Assembly: GCF_000236785.1 (NCBI RefSeq) | Contig: NZ_AGUF01000040.1 | Span: 1 to 64,000 of the forward strand | Direction: 5' to 3' | Length of the DNA stretch: 64,000 nt | Source of the DNA: Achromobacter arsenitoxydans SY8 | GTDB lineage: Bacteria; Pseudomonadota; Gammaproteobacteria; Burkholderiales; Burkholderiaceae_B | Shown: positions 55,103-62,982 of the stretch, piece after piece | Layout: the number at the start of each line of letters is the position of its first letter | How positions within the stretch are numbered: the stretch's first letter is position 1 | The notes under the pieces: generated by a model | The model's input: the letters and a program-made list of their open reading frames with translations, nothing else | Database searches by the model: none | Told to the model about the DNA's origin: nothing | Made by a program: the position numbers and the translations under genes

Positions 55103-58100
55103 ATGTATTTCGATTCGAGGCTCTGGCAGCTTACGCTGGGCATGCGCGCCGGCATGGCGGGCGGCATCTTCCTGGGGCTGCTGGCCCTGGCGGCGGGCAT
55201 TGCGCGCTATGTGTTCCTGGGCCAGCTGCTGGCCCGGGTGTTCGACGGCGCGCCCTGGCAGGATTGGATCGTCCCGGCTGTATGCGTCGCGGCGATGGTG
55301 CTGATTCGGGCGGGCTTCGATCACTGGCGCACCGTGCAGGCGAACCGCACATCGGCCGCGATCCAGCAGACCCTGCGCGCCCGCCTGTACGACCGCATCG
55401 TCGCGCTGGGCCCGGCCTGGTTCGCCAACCAGCGCACCGGCGGCGTCATGCTGACCGTCGTGGACGGCGTCGAGCAGTTGCAGACCTTCTTCGGACAATA
55501 CCTGCCGCAGGTGGCGATCGCCGCCGCCGCGCCCTTCGCGATTTTCGCCGTGATCGCCTTCTGGGACGTGCCCACCGCGCTGGTCTTCCTGGCCGCGGCC
55601 CTGTTCGCGCTGTTCGGGCCGATGGCGGTGCACATGCTGGACCGCCGCGCCAGCCTGGCGCGCAGCCGTTCGCTCAATGAATTCGGCGAAGAGTTCCTGG
55701 ATGCGGTGCAGGGCCTGCCCACCCTCAAGTCCTATGGCCAGGGCAAGGCCTGGGGCAAGCGGCTTGCCGACCGCGCCCGCAGTCTGTCGGACAACACGTT
55801 CTGGGTGCTGTCTGTCAGCCTGCTGACGCGCGGCATCAGCGACCTGGGCGTCGCGCTGGGCGCGGCGCTGGCGCTGACCCTGGGCGCCTGGCGCGTGGCC
55901 GCCGGCGACATGAGCGTGGAGGCGCTGCTGATCGTGCTGATGGCCGGCACCGAGATCTTCCGTCCGCTGCGCGACCTGCGCGCGGTGCTGCACCGGGGCA
56001 TGCTGGGCCAGTCGGCCGCCGCCAGCATCCACGCGCTGATGGACGCGCAGCCGCTGACGCCCGCCCCGGAAGCCCGCACGGACGGCGCGGCCCCTGCCCG
56101 CCTGGCGCCCACCATCGAATTCGACGATGTCGCGTTTGCCTACACGCCCGAGCGCCCCGCCCACCAGGGCCTGTCCTTCCGTATCGCGGCGGGCGAACGG
56201 GTCGGCGTGGTCGGCCCGAGCGGCGCGGGCAAGTCCACCATCGTGCGGCTGCTGCTGCGCGAATGCCTGCCGCAGGCGGGCGCCGTGCGCGTCGGCGGCC
56301 GCGACGTCAACACGCTCGACACGCAGGCGCTGCTGTCGCACTTTGCGCTGGTCAGCCAGGACATCACGCTGTTCCACGGCACCATCGACGACAACCTGCG
56401 GCTGGGCCGCCCCGACGCCACCCACGAACAAGTGCGCGCCGCCGCCCGCGCCGCCAACATCGACGACTTCATCATGGCGCTGCCCGACGGCTACGCCACG
56501 CGCATCGGCGAACGCGGCCTGCAGCTCTCGGGCGGCCAGCGCCAGCGTGTGGCGATCGCCCGCGCCCTGCTGCGCGATGCGCCCATCCTGATCCTGGACG
56601 AGGCGCTGTCGTCCGTGGACACCGAAAACGAAGCGCTGATCCAGCAGGCGCTGGACCGCCTGATGGCTGGCCGCACAACGCTGATCCTGGCCCACCGCCT
56701 GGCCAGCGTGATCGGCGCCGACCGCATCCTGGTGCTGGAGCAGGGACGCGTGGCCGAAAGCGGTCCGCACGCGGACCTGATGGCGCAGCGGGGCCTGTAC
56801 TACCGCCTGATGCACGAACAGGCGGCCGCGCACGAGAATCCGTCCGCGGGATCGCTGCCGCAAGCGTCTCAGTCCGCAAGCGCCAACGCGGCCGCGACGG
56901 CCGACGGCAGCGGCGGCCAGGGCCCCGCCTTGCGCCCGCTGGACGCCGACGCCGCGCAGGTCGGCTGGCGCGCCACACTGGGCACCCTGCTGTCCGTGGT
57001 GCGCCCATGGCGCGGAACGCTGACCGCGACCATCCTGCTGGGCGTGGCGCGCGTCGCGGCTTTCATTGGCGTGGGCGTATTCAGCGCACTGATTGTCGCG
57101 GCCATCCGCGACGGCCGCGACATCGGAGCCCTGCTCGCGGGCCTGCTGGTCGCGGCGCCGCTGGCCGCGCTGTTCCACTGGCTGGAGTCCTGGCTGGCGC
57201 ACGCGATGGCCTACCAGCTGCTGGCCGACATGCGCGTCAAGCTCTACGACAAGCTCGAACGCCTGGCCCCGGCGTACCTGCTGCAGCGCCGCTCCGGCGA
57301 CCTGGTCGCGCTGGCCACGCAGGACGTGGAGATGGTGGAGTATTTCTACGCGCACACCATTGCACCGGCCATCGTATCGGTGCTGGTGCCCCTGTCCGTG
57401 CTGGGCTTCCTGGGGTTCTACAGCTGGCCCGTCGCGCTGGCGCTGCTGCCCTTCCTGGCCTACGCGCTGGTGTCGCCGGTGCGCGGCCGCCGCAAGGTCG
57501 ATGCCCTGGGCGACAAGGCGCGCGAGGCGCTGGGTGAAATGAGCGCCCACACCACCGACACCATTCAAGGCCTGGCCGACCTGACCGCCTTCCAGGCCAC
57601 CGGCCGCCGCCGCGACCAGTTCCTGCAGGTCGCCGACCGTTATCGCGCCCGCCGTCTGGACATCCTGCGCGACCTGTCCCGCCAGACCGCGTGGTTTGAA
57701 GTGGCGATGGGCCTGGGCGGCCTGGCCGTGGCCGTCATCGGCGCACTGCAGGTGCAGGCGGGCGCGCTCGCCGCCGGCATGCTGCCGCTGCTGGTGCTGA
57801 TTGCGCTGGCCACCTTCCTGCCGGTGTCGGAGATCTCGCAGGTCAGCCGCCAGCTGGCCGACACCATCGCCGCCACGCGCCGCCTGCACGTGGTCGCCAA
57901 CGAGCCCGAACCGGTCGTCGACGGCCCCCTGCCCGCGCCGGTGGCCGCCAGCGGCCTGTCGCTGGCGTTCGAGCATGTGAGCTTCGCCTATCCCGGCAAG
58001 AACGAAGACACCTTGCGCGACCTGAGCTTCACGGCCCCGGCCGGCGCCACCGTCGCGATCGTGGGCGCCTCCGGGGCCGGCAAGAGCACCGTGGCCAGCC

Positions 58101-58714
58101 TGCTGCTGCGCTTCTGGGATCCGCGCCAGGGCGCCGTGAAGCTGGACGGCGTCAATGTGCGCCAGCTCCAGCTCGACGGCCTGCGCGAACGCGTCGCACT
58201 GGTCACGCAGGACACCTACCTTTTCAACGACACGCTTGAAGGCAACATCCGTCTGGCGCGTCCCGAGGCCAGCCGCGAGGACCTGGCGCGCGCATTGGAA
58301 CAGGCCGCGCTGGCCGACTTCGTGAAGAGCCTGCCCGACGGGCTGGCGACTCGCGTGGGCGAACGCGGCATGCAGTTGTCGGGCGGACAGCGCCAGCGCA
58401 TCTCGATCGCCCGCGCCTTCCTGAAGAACGCGCCTGTGCTGATTCTGGACGAGGCCACCTCGCACCTGGACACCCTGTCCGAAATGCAGGTGCGCGGCGC
58501 GCTCGACGTGCTGATGCGGCACCGCACAACCCTGGTCATCGCGCACCGGCTATCCACCATCCGCGACGCCGACCTGATCCTGGTGCTGGACCGCGGCACG
58601 CTGGCGGAAGCCGGCACGCACGACCAGCTGCTGCGCAAGCAAGGCGCCTACGCGCGCCTGGCGAGCCACCAGGGCGGCTACGCGGCCAGCGGTGCGGCGT
58701 CCCTGCCGGGCTAG
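55103..58714 (+). CDS. Fused double ABC exporter (TMD-NBD-TMD-NBD)
   Basis: A 1203-residue full-size exporter made of two half-transporters in one chain. TMD1 (about 1-310) leads to NBD1 with Walker A GPSGAGKST (near 369), signature LSGGQRQRVAIARALL (near 475) and Walker B ILILDEALSSVD (near 496). An Ala/Ser-rich linker (about 570-620) follows. TMD2 (about 625-905) leads to NBD2 with GASGAGKST (near 988), LSGGQRQRISIARAFL (near 1092) and VLILDEATSHLD (near 1113). NBD1 has Ala where Thr is usual after DE, hinting at asymmetric sites. The first half resembles CydD-type exporters. The substrate is unknown. TGGAG lies 7 nt before the ATG. Confidence 0.9.
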   Translation: MYFDSRLWQLTLGMRAGMAGGIFLGLLALAAGIARYVFLGQLLARVFDGAPWQDWIVPAVCVAAMVLIRAGFDHWRTVQANRTSAAIQQTLRARLYDRIVALGPAWFANQRTGGVMLTVVDGVEQLQTFFGQYLPQVAIAAAAPFAIFAVIAFWDVPTALVFLAAALFALFGPMAVHMLDRRASLARSRSLNEFGEEFLDAVQGLPTLKSYGQGKAWGKRLADRARSLSDNTFWVLSVSLLTRGISDLGVALGAALALTLGAWRVAAGDMSVEALLIVLMAGTEIFRPLRDLRAVLHRGMLGQSAAASIHALMDAQPLTPAPEARTDGAAPARLAPTIEFDDVAFAYTPERPAHQGLSFRIAAGERVGVVGPSGAGKSTIVRLLLRECLPQAGAVRVGGRDVNTLDTQALLSHFALVSQDITLFHGTIDDNLRLGRPDATHEQVRAAARAANIDDFIMALPDGYATRIGERGLQLSGGQRQRVAIARALLRDAPILILDEALSSVDTENEALIQQALDRLMAGRTTLILAHRLASVIGADRILVLEQGRVAESGPHADLMAQRGLYYRLMHEQAAAHENPSAGSLPQASQSASANAAATADGSGGQGPALRPLDADAAQVGWRATLGTLLSVVRPWRGTLTATILLGVARVAAFIGVGVFSALIVAAIRDGRDIGALLAGLLVAAPLAALFHWLESWLAHAMAYQLLADMRVKLYDKLERLAPAYLLQRRSGDLVALATQDVEMVEYFYAHTIAPAIVSVLVPLSVLGFLGFYSWPVALALLPFLAYALVSPVRGRRKVDALGDKAREALGEMSAHTTDTIQGLADLTAFQATGRRRDQFLQVADRYRARRLDILRDLSRQTAWFEVAMGLGGLAVAVIGALQVQAGALAAGMLPLLVLIALATFLPVSEISQVSRQLADTIAATRRLHVVANEPEPVVDGPLPAPVAASGLSLAFEHVSFAYPGKNEDTLRDLSFTAPAGATVAIVGASGAGKSTVASLLLRFWDPRQGAVKLDGVNVRQLQLDGLRERVALVTQDTYLFNDTLEGNIRLARPEASREDLARALEQAALADFVKSLPDGLATRVGERGMQLSGGQRQRISIARAFLKNAPVLILDEATSHLDTLSEMQVRGALDVLMRHRTTLVIAHRLSTIRDADLILVLDRGTLAEAGTHDQLLRKQGAYARLASHQGGYAASGAASLPG

Positions 58715-58765
58715 TCCCGCGTTGAAAAAAACCGACAGACCCTCCTGTCCCCGGCGCGCGGCCCG

Positions 58766-58794
58766 TTGATTCGCCTACATCGCTTCGATAGAAT
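58766..58794 (+). promoter_or_regulatory. Sigma-70 promoter for leader and ABC exporter
   Basis: TTGATT (58766-58771) and TAGAAT (58789-58794) are separated by 17 bp. The predicted transcript would start near 58801 and have a leader of about 270 nt before the ABC gene. It lies 52 bp after the stop of the fused exporter. Confidence 0.65.
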
Positions 58795-58855
58795 CAGCCA
58801 TTCGGGCTTCGCGCCCATTCCTTTTTTCTCCATCACCCACCGACAGGGAGGCCGC

Positions 58856-58909
58856 ATGATGAACCCCATGCCCAACGCCGTCCCGCGCGTGTCCCCGCGA
58901 CGCCATTAA
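58856..58909 (+). CDS. 17-residue leader peptide
   Basis: A short frame MMNPMPNAVPRVSPRRH is preceded by AGGGAGG (58845-58851), one of the best ribosome sites in the window. A second ATG is the next codon. Four of 17 residues are Pro, and it ends Arg-Arg-His. It sits in the long 5' leader of the ABC exporter, followed by hairpins. This is the layout of regulatory leader peptides that sense translation speed. The inducing signal is unknown. Confidence 0.6.
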   Translation: MMNPMPNAVPRVSPRRH

Positions 58910-58930
58910 GTCGTCGCCCGCGCGGCACCA

Positions 58931-58952
58931 TCGCCAGCTTGCTATCTGGCGA
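58931..58952 (+). promoter_or_regulatory. Hairpin downstream of the leader peptide
   Basis: Perfect 7-bp arms TCGCCAG and CTGGCGA flank an 8-nt loop, 21 nt after the leader-peptide stop. It lies in the 164-nt stretch between that stop and the ABC exporter ATG, which otherwise has no gene. Confidence 0.5.
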
Positions 58953-59073
58953 CAGGTCCGCCACGTCCATCTGAACCCATAACGCTCCGCCGTCGCCCCC
59001 CTGGCGTCCGGCTTGTTTTCCTTCTTTCCCCACAAGGACATCCCGGCGTGTCTTGTGCCGCCGGGCCATTGCA

Positions 59074-60960
59074 ATGGCTAGAAAAAAAATCGACTTTCGA
59101 GGACAGGCGTTCAAGGACGTCCTGGGCTTTACCTTCCGCTATTGGGGCCGGCAGCCCCTGCGCATCGTGGTCATCGTGGCGCTGGCCCTGCTGTCTGCGG
59201 TGGCCGATGTGCTCACGCCGATGTACGCCGGCCGCCTGGTCGACGCCGTGGCGTCTGGCGCCGCGGGCGGCCAGTTGGCCTGGGACGCCGCCATTACGGC
59301 GTTCTGGCTTCTGGTGGCCCTGGGCGTCGGCGGCACCCTGCTGCGCCAGGCGGTGTTCCAGAACATCATCACTTTCACCCTGAAGATGATGAACGGCATC
59401 GCCTCCAATGCCTTCTACCGCGTACAGCGCTTTTCCACGGACTGGCACGCCAACAGCTTCGCGGGTTCCACCGTGCGCAAGATTACGCGCGGCATGTGGG
59501 CCGTGGACCTGCTGAACGACACGCTGCTGGTGGCGTTGCTGCCGTCCGTGGTGATGCTCGTCGGCGCTACTGCGCTGCTGGGTGCGCACTGGCCGCTGAT
59601 GGGGCTGGTGGTGGGCCTGGGGTCGGTGCTGTATATCGCGGTCACGGCCGCACTGTCGCTGGGCTACGTCGCGCCCGCCGCGCGCCTTGGCAACGCGTGG
59701 GACACCCGCATGGGCGGCGCGCTGGCCGACGCCGTAAGCTGCAACGCGGTGGTCAAGGCGTTTGGCGCCGAGACGCGCGAAGAAGCCAGGCTGGACCGCG
59801 TCATCGACAAATGGCGCCGGCGCACGCGCCGCACCTGGATCCGCGCCACGCTGAACGGCGGCGTCCAGGGCGCGATGCTGGTGGCCATGCAGGCCGCCAT
59901 CCTGGGCGCGTCGCTGCTGCTGTGGTCGCGCGGGCAGGCCAGCGTGGGCGACATCACGTTCACGCTGGCCATGTTCTTCGTGCTGCAGGGCTATCTGCGC
60001 GACGTGGGCATGCACATCCGCAACCTGCAGCGCTCTGTCAACGACATGGAAGAACTGGTGTCGCTGGAAAAGCAGCCGCTCGGCGTGGAAGACAGGCCCG
60101 GCGCGGGCGCCATCGCGGTGACGGCCGGTGAAATCCGGTTCGAGGACGTGACGTTCCGCTACGGCTCGCAGGGCGCGGCGCTGTACGACGGCTTCTCGGC
60201 CCGCATCGCACCCGGAGAGCGCGTGGGCCTGGTCGGCCATTCGGGGTCCGGCAAGACCACGTTCATCAAGCTGATCCAGCGCCTGTACGACGTGGACGGC
60301 GGCCGCATCGCCATCGACGGGCAGGACATCGCCCAGGTGAAGCAGGCGTCCCTGCGCAGCCAGATCGCCATCGTGCAGCAAGAGCCCGTGCTGTTCCACC
60401 GCACGCTGGCCGAGAACATCGCCTATGCCCGCCCCGGCGCCACGCAGGCCGAAATCGAACAGGCCGCGCGGCTGGCCAGCGCGCATGACTTCATCATGGC
60501 GCTGCCCAAGGGCTACGACACGCTGGTGGGCGAGCGCGGGGTGAAGCTGTCCGGCGGCGAACGCCAGCGCGTGGCGATAGCGCGGGCGTTCCTGGCGGAC
60601 GCGCCCATCCTGATCCTGGATGAAGCCACGTCCAGCCTGGACAGCGAAAGCGAGGTGCTGATCCAGCGCGCGATGGAGCGCCTGATGGAAGGCCGCACGA
60701 CGCTGGTCGTGGCGCACCGCCTGTCGACGGTCCGCGCGCTGGACCGCCTGCTGGTGATGGACCGCGGCCGGATCATCGAAGAAGGCAGCCACGATGCGCT
60801 GATCCGCCTGAAGGGCGGCCTGTACCGGCGCCTGTTCGAGCGCCAGGCCCTGGAGCTGACCAAGGGCCTGAGCCCGGCGGAACTGCTGGACGACGGCGCG
60901 GCGCCCCCGCCCGCCAAGGAGCAGGACGTCGACGCGTCGTCCTACGCCTTCGGCAAGTAA
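59074..60960 (+). CDS. ABC exporter half-transporter (TMD-NBD)
   Basis: A 628-residue MsbA-like half-exporter. The six-helix TMD (about 20-320) starts FTFRYWGRQPLRIVVIVALA. The NBD has Walker A GHSGSGKTT (near 387), signature LSGGERQRVAIARAFL (near 492), Walker B ILILDEATSSLD (near 512) and switch VVAHRLSTVRAL. A 35-residue acidic/Ala-rich tail ends SSYAFGK. The ATG at 59074 is chosen because upstream in-frame starts only add a short Arg-rich stretch inside the leader. It should homodimerise. It has its own promoter and leader peptide and a strong terminator, so it is separate from the fused exporter upstream. The substrate is unknown. Confidence 0.9.
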   Translation: MARKKIDFRGQAFKDVLGFTFRYWGRQPLRIVVIVALALLSAVADVLTPMYAGRLVDAVASGAAGGQLAWDAAITAFWLLVALGVGGTLLRQAVFQNIITFTLKMMNGIASNAFYRVQRFSTDWHANSFAGSTVRKITRGMWAVDLLNDTLLVALLPSVVMLVGATALLGAHWPLMGLVVGLGSVLYIAVTAALSLGYVAPAARLGNAWDTRMGGALADAVSCNAVVKAFGAETREEARLDRVIDKWRRRTRRTWIRATLNGGVQGAMLVAMQAAILGASLLLWSRGQASVGDITFTLAMFFVLQGYLRDVGMHIRNLQRSVNDMEELVSLEKQPLGVEDRPGAGAIAVTAGEIRFEDVTFRYGSQGAALYDGFSARIAPGERVGLVGHSGSGKTTFIKLIQRLYDVDGGRIAIDGQDIAQVKQASLRSQIAIVQQEPVLFHRTLAENIAYARPGATQAEIEQAARLASAHDFIMALPKGYDTLVGERGVKLSGGERQRVAIARAFLADAPILILDEATSSLDSESEVLIQRAMERLMEGRTTLVVAHRLSTVRALDRLLVMDRGRIIEEGSHDALIRLKGGLYRRLFERQALELTKGLSPAELLDDGAAPPPAKEQDVDASSYAFGK

Positions 60961-60978
60961 GCCCTGCCCGACCGGAGC

Positions 60979-61016
60979 AAGACGCCCGGCGCGACTACGT
61001 GCCGGGCGTCTTTTTT
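60979..61016 (+). terminator. Strong intrinsic terminator after ABC exporter
   Basis: A 12-bp stem (AAGACGCCCGGC with GCCGGGCGTCTT) and a 10-nt loop run into TTTTTT, 19 bp after the stop codon. It also lies downstream of the convergent LysE gene. Confidence 0.9.
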
Positions 61017-61046
61017 ACGTGTCGCGGGCGCGCGCCGGCCGCGGCG

Positions 61047-61679
61047 TCAGGCCGGACGCTGCGCGAAGGTCAGGCGCAGGCCGAAGCCGATCAACGCGAC
61101 GCCGAACACGGCGCCTTGCACCTTTTGCGCGCGGGGGCTGGCCGCCATCCAGCGGCCCACCGCCCCGCCCGCCAGCGCGCAGAGCACGTCAAAGGCCAGT
61201 CCCAGGCCGACCAGGATGACGCCCAGCACGGCGAACTGCTGGCCGATCGGACCGTGCGCGGGCGACACGAACTGCGGCAGCAGCACCGAGCAGAACAACA
61301 GCGCCTTGGGATTGAGCACATTGGTCAGCACGCCACTCAACAACGCGGCGCCCAAACCCGCAGGACGCGGCGCCGCCGCATCCGTGGCCGCGGGAACCAC
61401 CGGCTGCGCACGCAACAGGCGCACGCCCAGCCAAACCAGATAGCAGCCTCCCGCCGTGCGCGCGGCGTCAAATGCCCAGGGATGGGTTTTGAACAGCGCC
61501 GCCAGGCCCAGCGCGGCCAGCGTCACATGCGCCGCCCGTGCAATGGCCAGCCCCGCCGCAACGGCCAGGGCCTGGCCGCGGCCGCGCAGCAGGCCGGTTT
61601 CCAGCAGCAGGATCATGTCCGGCCCCGGCACCACATAAACGATCAGCAAAGCCCCAAGAAACAACGCCATATCAGCCAT
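61047..61679 (-). CDS. LysE/RhtB family amino-acid exporter
   Basis: A 210-residue inner-membrane exporter with about six helices. LysE/RhtB features are the N-terminal LGALLIVYVVPGPDMILLLE (about 7-26), GRGQALAVAAGLAIARAAHV, the AGGCYLVWLGVRLLRAQ segment (about 76-92) and LLSGVLTNVLNPKALLFCSV (about 117-136) with the NPK motif. The start at 61679 has GGGGAG 7 nt upstream; an in-frame extension to 61715 lacks one. It is divergent from an Lrp-type regulator, the usual arrangement for amino-acid-induced export. Confidence 0.9.
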   Translation of the reverse strand: MADMALFLGALLIVYVVPGPDMILLLETGLLRGRGQALAVAAGLAIARAAHVTLAALGLAALFKTHPWAFDAARTAGGCYLVWLGVRLLRAQPVVPAATDAAAPRPAGLGAALLSGVLTNVLNPKALLFCSVLLPQFVSPAHGPIGQQFAVLGVILVGLGLAFDVLCALAGGAVGRWMAASPRAQKVQGAVFGVALIGFGLRLTFAQRPA

Positions 61680-61746
61680 CTTCGCGCTCCCCGCAGCTGT
61701 TTTCGATGGCGTCATTCTAGGAAAATCGGGCTGGCATGTGCTTGCT

Positions 61747-61778
61747 ATTCATGCCAACTGAATTACTATGCCTGGCAT
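61747..61778. promoter_or_regulatory. Inverted repeats between LysE and Lrp genes
   Basis: Two inverted repeats lie in the AT-rich divergent gap: ATTCA / TGAAT with a 7-bp spacer (61747-61763) and ATGCC-T-GGCAT (61768-61778). Both are 35-67 bp upstream of the lrp ATG and are likely binding sites for the Lrp-type protein. Confidence 0.5.
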
Positions 61779-61812
61779 ATTTCGCTAATTAATACCCTTC
61801 TATTTTTATTCC

Positions 61813-62295
61813 ATGCCAAAGCGTGAACTCGACGCCTACGACCGGCGCATCCTTGAAGCCCTGCAGAAGAACGGCCGCCTGACCAACGTAGAGCTGGCCG
61901 AGCAGATCGGCCTGTCCCCTTCGCCCTGCCTGCGGCGCGTGCGGATGATGGAAGAAGCCGGTGTGATCCAGGGCTACGAGGCGCGGCTGGACCCGCACGA
62001 GGTCGGGCTGGGGCTGACGGTGTTCGTCGGGGTCAAGGTGGAACGCCACCATGAACGGGATGCCGAGCGCTTTCGCAAGGAAGTCAGCGCCCTGCCGGAA
62101 GTCATCGCCGCCCACCTGGTGTCAGGCGAGTCCGACTTCCTGCTGCAGGTGGTGGTGCCGGATCTGCGCGGCTACGAACAATTCCTGCTGCACACCCTGC
62201 TGAAGCTGCCCGGCGTTAAAGACATCCGCAGCAACTTCGCCATCCAGACGGTCAAGCAGCAGAGTCCGCTGCCGCTGGACCACCTGGCAAAGTAA
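61813..62295 (+). CDS. Lrp/AsnC family transcriptional regulator
   Basis: A 160-residue regulator with the N-terminal helix-turn-helix (LDAYDRRILEALQKNGRLTN, VELAEQIGLSPSPCLRRVRM, about 6-45) and a C-terminal RAM ligand-binding domain (VTVFVGVKVERHHERDAERF-type strand; SALPEVIAAHLVSGESDFLL, about 93-112). The SPSPCLRRV recognition helix is typical of Lrp/BkdR-like proteins. It is divergent from lysE, which it probably activates in response to an amino acid. Being Lrp/BkdR-like, it is also the only such regulator in the window. Confidence 0.92.
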   Translation: MPKRELDAYDRRILEALQKNGRLTNVELAEQIGLSPSPCLRRVRMMEEAGVIQGYEARLDPHEVGLGLTVFVGVKVERHHERDAERFRKEVSALPEVIAAHLVSGESDFLLQVVVPDLRGYEQFLLHTLLKLPGVKDIRSNFAIQTVKQQSPLPLDHLAK

Positions 62296-62307
62296 GGCCC
62301 GATCCCC

Positions 62308-62982
62308 TCAGGGCATGGCCGCTGCGGCCCGGTCCACGGCCGCGCTGCGCCGTTCGAAGCGCGCCTGGGACATCGCCAGGTAGCGTTCCACCACCGCCGG
62401 CTCGGACGTCTTGGGCGTGCCGCCCGGAAACGGCGGCTTGGGGTCGTATTCGATCTGCAACTGGATCAGCTTGGCGACGTCGTCGCCGCACAGCGCCGCC
62501 ACCACCTTCAGCCCCATGTCGATGCCCGACGTCACGCCGCCCGCGGTGTATACATTGCCGTCCACGCACATGCGCTCGTCGCTGGGCGTTGCGCCGAAGC
62601 GGGACAGCAGCTCGCGCGCGCGCCAATGGCTGGACGCCCGCTTGCCGCGCAACAGGCCGGCCGCCCCCAGCAGCAGCGATCCGGTGCAGATGCCGAACAG
62701 ATATTGCGCGCCCAGCCCCTGCCGGCGCGTGAACGCCACCCAATCCGGATCGACGATGGCGTCATCCGTGCCCGGCCCGCCCGGCACCACCAGCAGGTCG
62801 CAGGGCGGCGCCGACGCCAGCGTCTGGGTGGGCACGAAGCGCAACCCCCGATCGCAGCGCACCGGCTCCAGCGTTTTTGCGACAAAATCCACGGTAAAGC
62901 CCGGCGCGTTCGCCAGCACCTCGTAAGGCCCGGTCATATCCAGCTGGGTCAGTCCCTCGAACAAGACAAAATTCACATGCAT
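62308..62982 (-). CDS. DJ-1/PfpI family protein, isonitrile-hydratase-like
   Basis: A 224-residue class-I glutamine-amidotransferase-like protein. It has the start MHVNFVLFEGLTQLDMTGPY (1-20), DLLVVPGGPGTDDAIVDPDW (about 62-81), the nucleophile Cys in FGICTGSLLLGAAGLL (about 96-111) and the His in ASSHWRARELL. Its closest named relatives are isonitrile hydratases (InhA). GGGAG lies 7 nt before the ATG at 62982. Its first codons overlap those of the divergent GlxA-type regulator, which shares the same fold, so the two are probably functionally linked. Confidence 0.88.
   Translation of the reverse strand: MHVNFVLFEGLTQLDMTGPYEVLANAPGFTVDFVAKTLEPVRCDRGLRFVPTQTLASAPPCDLLVVPGGPGTDDAIVDPDWVAFTRRQGLGAQYLFGICTGSLLLGAAGLLRGKRASSHWRARELLSRFGATPSDERMCVDGNVYTAGGVTSGIDMGLKVVAALCGDDVAKLIQLQIEYDPKPPFPGGTPKTSEPAVVERYLAMSQARFERRSAAVDRAAAAMP

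Noticed and set aside
55043-58546. An 1167-codon frame antisense to the fused ABC exporter
   Set aside because: Very long but low-complexity (Gln/His/Arg/Ala/Gly) and without motifs; the plus strand has two full sets of Walker and signature motifs.
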